A stretch of 64,000 nt of DNA from Nematostella vectensis (taxonomy: Eukaryota; Cnidaria; Anthozoa; Actiniaria; Edwardsiidae): positions 6,002,001 through 6,066,000 of the forward strand of contig NC_064034.1 of the NCBI RefSeq assembly GCF_932526225.1. The letters run 5' to 3'. Position 1 is the first letter of the stretch. Each line of letters starts with the position of its first letter. The notes under the pieces are model-generated. The model had not been told where the DNA came from, made no database searches, and saw nothing but the letters and a program-made list of their open reading frames with translations. A program made the position numbers and the translations under genes. Positions 31,901-46,900 of this stretch are shown piece after piece.

Positions 31901-34900
31901 GCTAACGTGGTGTATTGATACCGGAGCCCAGGTATCTGTGATGCCGGAAACCGTGTACAGAGAGGTGTATGGGAAACTCTCGCCGTCAGACAAAAAGCTG
32001 ATAGGCGCAGGGGATACACCTATAGAAACTGTTGGACAAACAATCATGAACCTACAGCTCGGGGAAGCATGCATCAAAGAATGTGTCTACGTAGTGAGAG
32101 GTGCAACAAAACTGCTTCTAGGGATCCCAGCTATCCGCTAGGGTTAATACACGAAATCCCAAATACCTGCAGTGTCAGGGCTGTCGATTGCAGCGCCAAC
32201 CAGCAAAATGAAGAACCATTCATCAACAAGGAAACCATAGTTCGCAAGAATCCACACCTCTTCAATGGTCTAGGTACTAAGCGGAGAGTACACGATCCGT
32301 CTTAAGGAAGGAGCAAAGCCATTTTGTTTGACAACCCCTCGACGAGTACCGCTCCCACTGCAAAAGAAAGTGGAACAAGAGATAAACCGGATGGTGGATC
32401 TCGGCGTGATAGAACCAGTAGACGAGCCCACGGACTGGTGCGCACCGATAGTAGTGGTACCAAAGTCAAATGGAACCGTGCGAATATGCGTCGACCTCAC
32501 AAAGCTCAACAAAGAAGTCAGAAGAGAAGTGTACCAAATGCCTAAAGTGGAAGAGACTCTCGGAAACATAGCCAAAGGATCGATCTACTCCAAACTGGAC
32601 GCTAACTCAGGCTTCCACCAAGTTTCCTTAAGCGAGGGAAGCGCTAAGCTTACTACCTTTATCACTCCTTTTGGGCGGTATATGTTTCGCCGTCTGCCAT
32701 ACGGAATCTCCTCTGCACCGCAATACTTTCAGAAGAAAATGGACCAGGAGCTGGCTGGACTAGAAGGCACACTATGTCATATGGACGACATCCTGGTCGT
32801 TGGAAAAGACCAAGCGGAGCACGATAGGAGACTGGCTGCCGTCCTTCACCGCATCACGGAAATCGGCATGACACTGAACCCAGACAAGTGTAAGTTCTCA
32901 GTGAAGAAGATTGAGTACATTTGGACAGGTGATCGATAACGAGGGGATCAAGAAAAATATCGCCAAGGTGAAAGCTATCGTCGACATGGATGTACCTAGG
33001 GACATCCTTAGTCTGAGACGATTTCTCGGGATGGTGAACCAACTAATGAAGTTCTGTCCCAATCTAGCAGAGAGGACGCAACCACTTCGCGACCTGCTTA
33101 AGAAGAATAGCGCATGGGTTTGGGGCAAGGCGCAAGATGATGCCTTCGATGACCTGAAAGAAGAAATGGCTTCAGAGAGAGTGCTTGCACTGTATAGCCC
33201 CGAGAAAGAGACTGTAGTCTCCGCGGATGCAAGCAGCTTTGGATTGGGGGCAGTACTCATGCAGAAGCAGCCATCCGGAGAAATGCGTCCTGTTGCATAT
33301 GCAAGCAGATCAATGACAAACACCGAGTACAGATACGCACAGATAGAAAGAGGCATTAGCAACCACGTGGGCCCAAGAGCACTGGTCCGGTTGGTAGGCA
33401 TGAAGTTCACTGTCGAAACAGACCACAAGCCCCTTGTACCCCTGTTTACTTCCAAGATGATCGATGAGCTGCCGGTACGCATACAGCGTTTCAGAATGAG
33501 GCTGATGAGGTACGATTTTGATACTCGGCACGTTCCAGGCAAGGAACTTTATACCGCAGATGCACTATCTAGGTACCCACTAAACGAAAAGAGGTCTGAG
33601 ACGTCGTGCCAGTCTGACCACATGTACGCTGAAGCAGACTGTGATGTGAATACCATACTGCTACACCTGCCAGCATCCGACAAGAGACTAGAGGAAATAC
33701 GGTCAGAGCTGAAGAGAGACGACGCATTGAAAGTCGTGATGCATTACGTACAGAATGGGTGGCCAGAAACCAAACAGAAGCTCTATGGGCCGGTGAAGAA
33801 ATACTGGGGTGAAAGAGGAAGCTTATCCCCCCACGAAGGCCTATTGATGAGGGGACGAAGACTTGTAATTCCGTCGAGTCTCAGGCCAGATATTTTATCT
33901 TACATCCTACATGATGGTCACCAAGGCATATCCAAGACACGGGACAATGCAGCATCGTCCGTTTGGTGGCCCGGAATCTCCAAACAAATTGAAGAGATGG
34001 TTCGCAATTGTGCCACCTGCGAAAAATATCGGAAGGAACATATAGAACCGATGAAGGGAACAGATTTCCCAGAGCGACCGTAGTCCAAACTCGGAGCAGA
34101 CTTCTTCCAACATGAAGGCCGACACTACCTGCACATAATCGACTACTATTCGCGCGATATCGAATTATACTTGGTGAGCAAGAATTTAACAGCCTGTGAT
34201 ACAGTAAACAAGATGAAGAATGCCTTTAGTCGACATGGAATCCCAGATATCTTAGTTACCGACAACGGACCACAGTTCGCCTCTGCAGAGTTCAACAAGT
34301 TTGCGGCAACATGGGGATTCGAACACATAACTTCATCACCTCGGTACGCCCAGTCAAATGGCGAATCGGAACGAGCCGTCGTAACAATAAAGAACTTTCT
34401 GAAGAAGTGCGATGACGAGTACCTCGCTCTTCTAAGCTACAGAAACACACCGCTTCACAACGGATATTCTCCCTCACAGCTAAGTATGGGTCGCAAACTT
34501 AAAACGAGAGTACCGTGCCACCCTGACGAGTTGAAACCTCAACTCCCAGACAATGATGTAGTGAGAAAGAAAGAAAGAGAGTACAGAAGACAAATGCGGG
34601 AAGACTATGACCGCAGACACAGAGTTGCAGAGGGGGAGGAGTTAGCAGAAGGTGATCGAGTATGGATACCAGACCTAAAGACGGAGGGGACGATAATCAG
34701 GCCACACGAAACCCCACGATCGGTTGTAATACAAACACCAAAGGGATTGCGGAGACGAAACCGTCGACAGGTAAGAAGAACCTTTCCAAACCCTCAGCCA
34801 ACATACGCTGCTACACAGTACAGGGCCCCTATACTTCCCGAGAGATACACGACTCCGGAAGCAATACAAAGCCAGTCGAGCCCTCTCCCGGTACAACAAC

Positions 34901-37900
34901 CATCAGTCTCGGAGAAAGAGACCTTCAATGAAATGTCTGGACCCACACAAGGAGATGGGAATCGAGTACCACAGCCGTGCCCTATGCCAGAGCAGCCAAC
35001 CCTGAGGCGATCGGAGAGAGTGCGTCGCAGACCTTGCAGATACATTGAAGAATACTGATTGACAATAACTGCTGTTAGTTACCATTAGAACAATGTTAGA
35101 ATATTTACTTGTATAGGTCAATTTAGAAGTAGACCATAAGTTACACGTTTGTATGTTAGGTTACTGTTAAAAGGGGAGATGTAGTATTGGGCTACCTGTA
35201 TTAGCAGAGGGACTAAGGGGACTGGGGCGGAGTTAGAGAGCGGCCTCCTAGAGCGATCGGACTACGATTGTATGGTAGCACCTTAGAGTATCTTAGACAC
35301 AATAAACGTCTTACTACATACATGACCTTCAGTGTTAAAGTCCAAATAAGGAAATGAATTCCATGTAGCAAATTCTGGTCTGTATTTTCTTGACCTGTCC
35401 TCCACTTTGATAAAAGCTGCTGAGTTTAGCTTCATTGTAGATAATTTTTATTTTATTTTACACGTCTTCTTTGGCAAGAAGGGATTTGCTTTCATTAATG
35501 CTAATATTTCTCTTCACATAATGATTTTGATTTCCATTTCTTTGAATTTTTTATGAGGGATGATGAGCCTCTTACCTTTAAAGCTTTTTTGCAGCATTAA
35601 GCTACTGCGATTTGCAATGCTTTTTTGATTTTGAAATGGTTGAGAATTTGATTCCAAACTTACTCCGTCAGTTACAACAATATCCACATTTTTGCTAAGA
35701 AATGGTGAAACATATCTTGATTTTCCTATGTGTCTCAACCATTTGTCAATGTTCTTTTTAATTTCAGTATTGCAAATATCCAAGAAGATATTTTTGTCAT
35801 TGAAATGTGCTAACATCAAGCGAGAGAACATCTGAAATAAAAATAAACATCTTCCTTTAACTTAAATGAAGTACAGTTAATGCGTTAATGCGGACTGCCA
35901 TCAAGACCTGTTCCAAAAGACGTCAAAAACACTTAAAACTGATATCACACAGTAAACGGCAATAGTCAAACTGCAATAAAACTCAAGTCTAGCTTTTTTG
36001 GTATACATTGATGAAACTGTTCTGATTGCTGGCCAATTCCAAACTTAGTACTGTAACCATACATGTAGTTTTGTCCCTTTCCACATTGTTTTTGCATGCT
36101 TATTCCTGTCTCTGTAATCCAGTTAGAAATTGTTTCAGAGAACTTGTGATTACAGTACCTATGTACAGCAAAAGCTTAATACGGGTGTCCGTAGTGCGGG
36201 GTTCCACTAGTGAAAGATCCCTAGTCAGTCACTCCTTTGTTATTTTTTTTTTTCAATACTGGCATTGCATTAGACGACTGATTATACTGGTTTTAGACTG
36301 ATTATTTCGAAATAATTCCAACAAAGTTTCATACTTCATTCAAAAAATTTAATTGTACCATATCTTTGGGTTTATCCAAACTATCACAATTGTTATCAGC
36401 TTGATCAACCCAACTTTGTGGCAAACTCCTGGGCTTTTCATCTTCACTGTCAGCATTTGAGGTATTGGCATCAATACTATCATCCAATAATGAGTAGACT
36501 AAAAATGGTATACTGTGAGTCGTATATAAAAAAAGGAAATATATAGACTTAGGCACTGCCTAAAAGCGGAGCCAGCATTGAAAGAATGTTTTTTAAATGA
36601 GTTTTAAAAAAAGCAATTTTTACTGCCATGTAATTATGAATTGTATTGGCCCCTTCAAATGGATCAAGCAAGCACTCATTCAATGATATTAAATATGCAG
36701 TATGAAAGTACTAAACCTTGGTGTAAAAAAGGCTGTCAAAGTTCAAGGTGCCTTAGTTGATGAGAATGTTTTTCAAGTGTCTAAAGGTAAATTGCTATTT
36801 GTTCCACTATGCGTATTCTTTTTAACAATATTTGACCTTGTGAAGAATATATCAAGGATGTAACAGCATTCCAAAGATTTAGACGCCATACTGTAGTTTC
36901 CATGTACTACAACTGATTATTCGGAAGAACGCGTTGAAATTAATACATATTAGTACACCCACCCTTTGGCCAGTTGTTTTTAGAAACCCTGGATCCACCC
37001 AACTAGCCACTCAAAAATGAATGCAATGGACTTATGTGAATCTACTTAAAAAATATATATCACAAAAATACAATAATAGCTTGACTGAGCACTTTCCAAA
37101 CATTTTCCCCTTTCCCTATTACCTTTAGGTTTGATATAAAAACTGTTTTCTTTACAGATTTATTATTGAAAAAGCATTAGTTTGTTATTATCTTTTTAGG
37201 ATTTATTAAGAAGTACCTTGCCCTAATAAAAACCCTTTTATAGAAGTTCCATTAATGTACACTTGCATCAAAGCTACATTCTGACCGGCTTTGCCATTGC
37301 AAAGAAACAAATAGTGGTGAAACAGCATTCCAAAGATAGAATGATATAGTTACATGTGCCACTTACTAGTGATAATCTATCACCATTAAATTAAAATCCA
37401 CAAATATATACCTCAATCATGCATAACATATTGGTGAACCAACCCCTTAGCATGGTGGCCTGCAGTTTTTTTAATTTTTTTTTACAGAAACCCTGCAGCT
37501 GGATCCACACATTCTAATGCTACAACAAAATTAAATGCAATGAAATGGAGGAGAACAAATTGACTTGGAAGCAAGTTAAAAGAAAAAATCTTTATATTAC
37601 TGATTAGTGCTAAATGAAAATGTCTAGTTTCAAACCTAACCTACTTTAATTGTTTCAGGGTGCAAAGGGGAAACAGCGAATAATTATCAATTGCATATAA
37701 AAATAGTCAGAGAGATAAAAAAAAAACTGGGACTATATTTTTGATAAAAACTTAAACAGTAATGCAACATTTTGATTGAGCACTCTCATAACATTTCCCC
37801 TTTTCTCATTATCTTCAGGTTGATAAAAAATGTTTTACAGATTTACAGTATCATTGTCACAAAGCATCTTGCATTAAAAACCCTATTTCACTTATACCTG

Positions 37901-40900
37901 CTGTATCAAAGTAAGTATCCCGGCTACATTTGCCTATTCTTATTCCTTCCAGCCTTTAGCATCAGTCATGACCCTCAGGTAGTCCTTGGTTGGTTTTAAC
38001 TAAATAAAAGTGAAAACAATTAACTTGGGTATTTGTTGTTCTTTCAAGTTAACCCATTGACTCCTGGCTTTTTTGGAGCTGCATTTACAAAAAACAGACT
38101 GAAAACAGATACCTCCCCCCCTATTCTGAGTTTTATACAGCCCGTCAAAGTCAAACACAGCTGTACCTAGTCAGTGGTATCCAAGCTTTCCAACAGTGCT
38201 TTGCGGTCCCCACTTTTAATCCCTCGTCGTTGTGCTCAAGCCAGCACAAGTTGATGGTTGCTTGTATTTTTCATCAAAAATACAGCTATGAGCATATTAG
38301 GAGAGTGTCTCAGGACATCATGAAGTCTTTTGGGGGATAATTGAGTGCTTTGCTTATGGATATTTGAAGCAAAGGTGGATTCCTGATGATTTTTTCTTGT
38401 TTGGCTTTGCTTGGATGAGAAAATAATTTTCTAATGAATCACCACAGCTCTCCTAAATGCTGTCTTTTCTGAAACCAAATTGATTCCAAAATTGTTTACA
38501 CTGCTATTCTGGGTCTGTATAACCTGGAATTGATTTGTTTGGCTTCGGGGTGAAAAGACTTATATAAAACCATCTGACTTTGGGGAGAGGAGTGTTGACT
38601 GGCCCTCCCCTCCTGAATTTTCCACTGGATCTCCCAGAATGCTTTGCAATACGTAAAGATATTTTCGTGGTTGTACAATCCTTCAAGGAATGGAGGCATT
38701 GTGTTTTAAGGCCAAGGAAATGTACCTGGAGGATCAGAATAAAGGTATCTATTTGTGTCTTGAGCTGTGTTTGCTGATCTCTCTCCCTTGTGTGGTATTT
38801 TGAGCGTTTTATTGAGAGGGGTGATTCTGCTTTTCTCTCCTTGTTCGATTTGAGATTTGTCAAAGAACCTGTGCTATTATTTGGCTTAAGAGTAGATGCC
38901 AACACCTTGGTTGGATGAATATCTGCAAGACCATTTATCCCTTAGACTGATGCCTGAGTATCTTCATCTTGTTGTGTTTATTTTGAAGTTATGAATTTTT
39001 TGGGTTGTGGTACTTCCCAAAGCCGGTACATGCCGGTTGAGGGGTCAATGTGTTAATATTTTCATCATCCAATTATATAACCTTACTAATTTTCTATAAC
39101 TATTTGAATTAAAAAATAAATAAACACATTAGATAGTATTCAAGATGCAGACAATATAAGCTTGAGCAAAAAATATATAGGTTGTATTTTTGGATTTTAT
39201 TTTCGATGAACAAATTTTCTTGTAACTGTAAAGTATTTATGATAATGTTGAAAAAAGTTGCTGTATCTTCAAAAAGACTAAATACAAAGGATATAAAGAC
39301 AAGAAAGGTCTTCTTCAAAAATATATGACAGGATGATATTTGTCAGCCTTGATTAAACATCTCAACGCTGTCAATAAAGTAAAGAGAGAACGAAGAATAT
39401 CAAAGGATGTTGTTATGCTCAAATTGTCTGTTAGACCACGAATTCTCAGTTTTAATGCTCGGTTACTGTTAGCTGAGTTGCATTATACCAAGATAAATAA
39501 ATGTACATAAATAAGACTAAAACAGTATATTATAATAATTTATACAGCTCTATTTCAAAACTAAGGTCTTAAATGAAAGTAATGAACTGGCACTAGCGGT
39601 GTGTGCCGGAAGGCTTTTCCAATCTGGAATAGTGTATGGGGGAAAATGAAAACTTGTAAACATCTGTACTCTAAAAACAAATGTATAAATCGAACAAGCT
39701 AAGTGTCATTGATACAGTAGCTAGACTACTACGTATTTTTGTCGTTAAATTCTTACTTACAGTGAGGAATATACGCCTGAATTTATAGAACTTGTAAGTA
39801 AGTATTTACGAAGTTAACATTTTCATGGCGATTGTCAGTTGAATAAAAGCCATCCAAGTGCCAAAATTATAAGCCAATCTGAATTTAAGTAGATGGTATT
39901 TTAGCCAATCGAAACAAGGATAGATGACATTGATTTGTCGTCCTGACGTCATACTAAAGCTGGTACGGTGTTTTTGTTTGAGCGATTGGTTTTGGGAAAA
40001 AAAGCGAACAAACGAGCATTCTAAAAGCACAACAATAAATGAAAAGAAATGCATATTTTCAATACAAACCATCGTCAAAAACTCACCTTGGCAGTGAGTT
40101 TTTTTGGTCACTTTATGTTTGTCGCCTAGAGGTTGTGTTCGCTTTTTGTTGTAAACCGTGATCTTTCTGCTAGCAAGGAATTCGTCAACACAAGTGAATG
40201 CTTTTTATAGCTGAAAACAGACATCAATCCAAGGCCTTTTCCTCTCAGGATCTCCTTGCATAGATATAGACGTGAAAAAATATAGAATGGTTGTGTAGAG
40301 CCTCTTCTCTTCGCCCTCTTTTTAGCTGCTGCTGCTGCCACGGGATTTTATATCAGCTTGTACTTCAGACAAAACGTTTCCTCAAAAACTTCAGCCCATT
40401 TGAATCCGCTTATTTTCTCATTAAATACTATTTTCAAGCTGCCTTTCTTCTGTGAACATACAAACTTTGCAGTACAAAGCGAGGCGGTAAAAACACACAA
40501 CAGCGTAAGATCGAGTGGGGCCTGGGAGTTGCACGATTGACTGGATGGATTGTGACACCACAGGGTAACCGCGCGATGACCACAAAACCAAGTCGCATAG
40601 CTATACCATATTTCTATACCTATGGAGCTCAGCGCGCGGGCTCCGCTATGAATTAAGGGTACCTGTTTGTATGTATTTACATTGAAGGATCTGACTTGCA
40701 TAATGCACTGATTATGTTTATTGTTTCCAAAATTCCAAACATGAGAAACAGCCCGATTCATGAGAAAATTCAGTTTGATGTGCAAACCAATGGAAATCTG
40801 CAACATTCAGCCAATCTGATTCACTTTTAGAGTTGTTTGTTTTGCCTGTTACCAACAAAAATGGCGTTGAAGCAGTGCATTGTGGGAACAGTGGGTCAGG

Positions 40901-43900
40901 CCTTTATACATTTTTATTTGGCAAATGCATCTTATACAAACTCAAGGATATTATATTTGAAATGTGTATACAGTAATGCCCAATGTATCCCTATATATTA
41001 AGGGGTCACCTTCATTAAGCTGACATGGTCACCATTCTGATAGTCCCAAAAGCATCCAAAAGTATTTTATTTTTGCTAATTTTCAGGAGCTCTTTCCAGT
41101 GATTGTGACAGTGTTTTGCCATTTCGCTCCTATCAAATGGCAGAATTAACTGCCAACTACAGTGGAACCTCTATTAAGCTACCTCGGGACCTTAAGAAGT
41201 GGCAGTTTAATAGAGGTTGGCCGCTTAATAGAGGTACCAAATAATATACTTGATTAGAAAATATGATATTTTTGGGATTTCAAAAGTGGCCATTAAATAG
41301 AGGTTGGCCGCTTAATAGGTGGACGCTTAATAGAGGTTCTACTGCAGTCTATTTCTTTCAAACAATCTTTACAGAAAAAGTATGTATATGTAAATTGGAA
41401 TAAATTATTTATCGTGGATGAAAGATACTTATGCAATATTTTCTATTGTCTTATTGCATATTGAGTAGTAAAGTAGTTTTTTATTTATATGTACTAAATA
41501 ACTCTTAGTGTAAAGAGACAAATATTGACAAGTGAACTTCTTACCTTCAGAAAATTCGTGATTGCTTATGTCACTGGCATTAGAGCTAAAAGGAAAAACT
41601 CTTGCAAACAACCAAATAGCTAATTTTAGATACTCGCTGTACAGTACTAGTATTTTTTTCGAGGGGGAACACTTCATCACATTATGGGCTACTTTATTTA
41701 ATCATTATTCCTCAAGCCCGAATAGGCTAGGAGCCAATAGCCCATGAGGCCAAAGGCTCAGGCAAGAGGGAGAATCGTTTTATAGTAAAATCAGACTACA
41801 ACAGTAGTTGGTCGAAATTTAGTCAGTCTTTATGGTTGCAATTCCACTACGGTAAGTTACTTGTAGGCTACATGAACAAATCGTTCGATTGATTTTGATT
41901 GGACTCAGTAATCAAACATAATCGAACAATAAAATTTATGTTTTGAATGACTCAAAACTTTGCATTTTTGACTTGCCTACTGTAACTCGAACTCCCGCTA
42001 ATTCAAACTGATTTTGACTATTCAAAAAGATGTGCTTAGTTATAAACTGAAAAAAAAATGCGCTCACCTGACAATACTTCGTCGTCTTCTTGAGCTTCAC
42101 TTCTTTGAATCACAGTCGTATCTACTGTAGTTGGCTGGATGATCGCATCAAGGCTACTGACTCTGCTGCTTTCTTTGTCATCGTCAAGCAATATGGGTGG
42201 ATTTAAGAAGTCGTCAAACGAATCTATGCTGCTTTCTGTTTCATCAAGGAGTCTCACGTGTTGTTGTTTTTGGGGGTGTCGTCTCGATCTCTGACTCGCT
42301 AGATTCATCCAATAATCTGGCAACCACTGGAGAGTAAGACAGTTCTTCTAACTCGCTACTTCGAGATTCATCCAATAATCTGGCAACAACTAGGGAGTAT
42401 AGTTGTTTATTTTCGGGACTTGTGAATGAAAGATTATGCAGTCATCTGAGGGAGTCGAGAAATCGTCATTCGTTGCCTTTTGAAGGGCGACGAACTTGTT
42501 TCTTTATGCAAGCCAATCGATCTGCTTTTTATCGGTGTACTGGTAAAAAGTGCTGGTCCTGGACTATCGTTGTCCATGGTATTGAAAACGACGATATAAA
42601 GAGCATAAGAGTGAAGACTTGGAAAAATATGGAGCTGTTTTAGGGCCCGGTCGCACTAGCAAGATGTTCAGGACATCTCTGTTTGGATAAGCTCAAAAAC
42701 TGACAGATGATGAAATGACTGAGTCTTATCGCGCAAAGAACGTCACTCACATAAAAAAAAAACGTAAATGGTCTCAAATAGAAACCTTCGCTTCGCCTTC
42801 AAAGCTAAAGGTGAATCCCTACCAAAATCCCTTTTTTCCAACAATCTGGCGGCGTGAGGAACGGTCAATTCTAAGCCAAACATGTACGTCTTCGCCTTCA
42901 GTGCATAATAGACAACTACATTTGAAATTAACTGAGTAACAGTGACAGCTATGCATCCGACTAACGCAGCCCGATGTATAGGTACATTCAAACGAAAAGC
43001 AGCAGATTTTTCTATTCATGACTTAATGTGCAGACGTGCAGCATGCAGAGAGTATTTGCTCTTCGAATCTCCCGCGCGCGAAGGAAAAGCAGATGAATGA
43101 CATACGATGTTATTTTTAGGGCTCGTGATCCACGGATGTTGCAACCAGTGCGACCTTAATTTAAGAATGTCTGATAGTGCGTAGATGTCACGGGACAAAC
43201 TTGTCCACCTAAATGTCCCTGACATCTCCTGAACATCTTGCTAGTGCGACCGGGCCCTTAGAGACTGAATGTGTGACTGTTGAGTTGAGTGCGTTGATTG
43301 AGCACGTGATGTCAATCAAATTTTTGTCTGTTGTCCAATCACACGACACGTCAGAGGAAGCTATGACGTCAAAAGTCCAGATTCCAGAAGGCGGCAGCAG
43401 CAAAAATGTGCAACATCTAGCAAACAAATCTTTGGTGTCGGGCCCCTTGCTTTGAGAATAAGTCAATTAAATGGCCGTTTCAGCATTACCTGCGTGTCTA
43501 AACTGAATGCTAAAAGTGCCGGTATCAAGTTTGCCGAATTCTTCCTAATCGGTAAGTTCTTTTAACTGAGGCTATTTCAAATATCCAATCACTGTTTAAT
43601 CTCTGTTTTATAAGTTAAGTAGTCGTACGATTTCACCGTCGTTTTTGCTTTGGCCTTGGTTTAATTAATTTTTAAGTTAAACTTCAGTTTTCTCAGCAAA
43701 ATATGGACCATCTAACTTTTGTCTTTTGACCTCGTATTATACGCAAGAGTTGTAAGAGTTCGGACAAATTTAAAAGCTTAAGCTACATGATCCCATGCTA
43801 TGTCCTGGACCGCGCTATTACACTAGCTTAACTGCTAAAAACTATGCTGGAAGCTAATTTCCTGTTACAAAATATAACAAAAGGATGCTTTGACACTCCC

Positions 43901-46900
43901 GGATTAACCTATGTTGTGTATTTTTTAAGTATAAGCGACCTGAAGCGTAATTGCAATAAGTACCGCTAGGCAGGGCAGCTTGACCGAGACAGTATAAAGC
44001 CACAGGCCTCATCCTGGGTCTTTGCATTGTTATCACAAACTTTATCCCTTAGTGTAATTCCTTAATATCTCGATTTTTACAAAAATGGGAAGAAGTAACG
44101 AGGAGAAGTTGTGGTATATCAAAATCGAATCTGACAGGGTTTCTTACACAAAGGCGGAAAACGCATACAACAGTTTTCAAATGTAATAGGTGCAAAAAAG
44201 TCTTCTGCAACAGTTAGAGGTAGAGGAGGCAAAGAAGTAACGAGAGATGTAGTGGAGGTGAGCCGTTCTAACACTTAAAAGTGTCTCATCAGACCAGAGC
44301 TGCACTATTTTTTTTTTCAGTACGACATCCCGTTATGAATATGAAATAGAATGAATATAGGAACATGTGGAGAGGGTCCAAGTTTTGCCTATGGATTTCA
44401 ACAGAACCCAAAGTATACCAAAGTGCCCAATGCTGATCTTCAGTATTTTATTAAGTAGACTTTTATGATTGATAGCATATTGAAAATATATTGGTAGAAA
44501 TTTTTTGCCCAGCTGGTCTTAATCAGTGTATTTTTCTTCCAGCTTGAATTTGCCCATAATGCTACCAAGCCTACCAGATCTGTTATGCTGTATCCAGAAT
44601 TCTTTAAGCAATTTGATTGTGATGGTGACTTAAGGAAAATAACATGTACAAGTGCTGAGGGTTTAGCTAAAGCAGTACCACACAGACAGCGCCAAACCAC
44701 AACACTACACAAGCAGTGCGAAAAAGACAAACACCACCCCTTTTTGCAACAAGTGATGCAAAAAGATCCAAAAAAGATGACAAAGATGGCTGTATATTAG
44801 ACCTACGGCAGCGATGTGATGAGCATCTCATTGACAGTAAGTAAATTGCTTAACTCAGTTAACACCAAGCAAGGTGCTTTACAATTGACTTTTGTAAATG
44901 GTTATTATGTGAATTTGAGTTCCTCTTTGGAATAAATTGCATGAGTCAGTATACAGATTTTCAAAATATTAAAATAGAGGCTCATATGCAATTTGAACTT
45001 TTTGGAAATGCACAAGTTCAATTAAAAAGCGATTTGGAAATACATAAACAAGCAAAAAAATACACCAAGATCGTCTGACAAGTTCAATGTATTCCAAATT
45101 GGAGCAAGAAAAGCTGTATGAATTTTTTTGGGGGAAACAGGCATTTTTGTTGGAGTGCACAAGAACAAACACCCTTAAAGAACATCTGTCCATGACAATG
45201 TACTGTATTGATTCCAGTGAGGTTATAAAATATTTATAATCTATAAACCCCTAATACAATTTTAGTGCATCGGGCCTTTTGATGACGTGACAAGAGGTAT
45301 CGTTTAAGATAGATGTCTCTAATTAATTGGCCATTTTTTTTCTAAATCGCCTATTTTTTTACACAATGATGGTCAGGCCAAGTTGGCTTTATTCATGCAA
45401 AGATATCGATTATGAACACAATGGCTGATTTTAGCACTCTACCTCTTGACATGTCATCCACATGATACCTTTGCATAAACAGGGCTCGAAATGGCGGCCG
45501 ATACAGACATAAATCTAGACAAATCTAGGCAGATTTGTTCGTTTTACGCCTAACTTTATTCACTTAAGTGTAGAACTATGCCCAGTTTTAATCATCTCAG
45601 GGGTGTTTTCCAAATATTTTTTCCTAATTTTACTGGAATTACACCCAAAATTCTGAAACTAGACGTAAAATTATGCCATGTATTTTTTCTTAGCTTAGAG
45701 CCATGATAAATCTTTGATCCTTCATATCTCGCGAACCAAAACAGGTATCGACAGAGACAGAATTTTCGGTATTAGTGATGTTGAAGGACAACCCTTAGTC
45801 CACTTTTTCTCCTCTTAGAAGTGATATCCACTTTAATAACTATTGGACGGATAACAATATCAATTTGAAATACATGTAATCTATCTATGTTCTGGTTAAA
45901 AACCCTCTTAATTTCCAAGCAATTTCTGTGTAAGCCAAACCACTATTTTTTGGCCACATGAAGGTCCCCAGTTTCACTGTATCTGTCAATTAAACATTAA
46001 TTGTAAGTGAGAAAATATCCCAATCTAATTTCTTACAAATTTGTTATAACTTGCAGATATCATTAAGATGGTAGCTAAAGTTAACTTCACTAAGTTGACT
46101 TCCTTCAGCATATCATTAATCACAAAAATAGACGATGTAAAATATCTGAGATGAGGGTGCCACATCTTCAAAATCAGGGAACTTTTATATCAAATCTAAA
46201 GGTCAGTAGAAATTAGTTAAGTAATGCCCTTGGCCAAATATCCTCTTAATATATTTGACCAAGTTTTGTTCAATGACCAAAGTTGGACGGTTTTTGTATA
46301 ATTCCTGAATTGGGGTATGAATTGGTGGATCAGTCCTCTAAAATATTCCACTGTAATCTTCAATCATTTATACAATATAGTATTAATTTGTCTTAACACT
46401 CACAACAATATCAAATGAATAAAATCAGATTGATGTGTATTTTCTGGTGCTGTTGCAACAAATGCTGTCTCGAAATCAATCCAAAAAATGGAAAGTTAAA
46501 TAAGTTATTCCAGTCTTACAGCTCCCCATTTAATAATTAATCCGATTGATACTTGAAATTGGATTATTCCTTTACTCATTTTTTTGTTTTCATTTCAGCC
46601 TCCCTGAATACCTATGTACTGGGGCACTGGTCAGTGGCACGTCAGGAAGGCCCGAGTTTGGCAGCAGTGGAATAGTGGCAGACCAAGACAATGGTATTGC
46701 CACTCTAGCGAGAAAGTGTTGTGGTGAAGGTGATTCTGTTCTCTTATTTCTACCTTCAGCCATTGCAATGACCACCATCTTGCAAGAGGGACGAAACTGT
46801 ATCATTGTTTCTATAGAAAATGAAAAAGAGCTACTACGTAGCAGAGTTTTAGCTGATTTAGAAAATTTAGAAGACGATGTAGAAGACAATGTAGATAAAG

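Larger units (their letters stand above)
22203..36498 (-). pseudogene. Decayed multi-exon DUF7869-type gene nested in gene A intron
   Basis: Minus-strand exons: 36359-36498 (acidic, [17 protein letters not shown]), 35576-35831, about 30657-31027 ([20 protein letters not shown], then [18 protein letters not shown]), about 30340-30454 (CNDC), 29586-29992 ([41 protein letters not shown]), 29071-29174 ([20 protein letters not shown]), 28416 to about 28590, 27788-27851, 23129-23341 and 22203-22523. DNCVRENKN and VGHTHEDID are hallmarks of the DUF7869 family, found in cnidarians and often transposon-associated. Damage includes a frameshift at an A8 tract near 30760, one near 29815, an in-frame TAA at 22278 and a 4.4 kb element inside one exon. 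A Gypsy element fills the 31.0-35.3 kb intron. Function is unknown. Confidence 0.75.

Noticed and set aside
31050-35318. Complete, active Gypsy element
   Set aside because: No 5' LTR is visible and the coding region has at least four frame breaks.
40126-40806. Minus-strand frames of 152 and 71 codons as a protein-coding gene
   Set aside because: No recognisable motif, an in-frame stop between them and no clear splice partners; kept only as an unassigned region.
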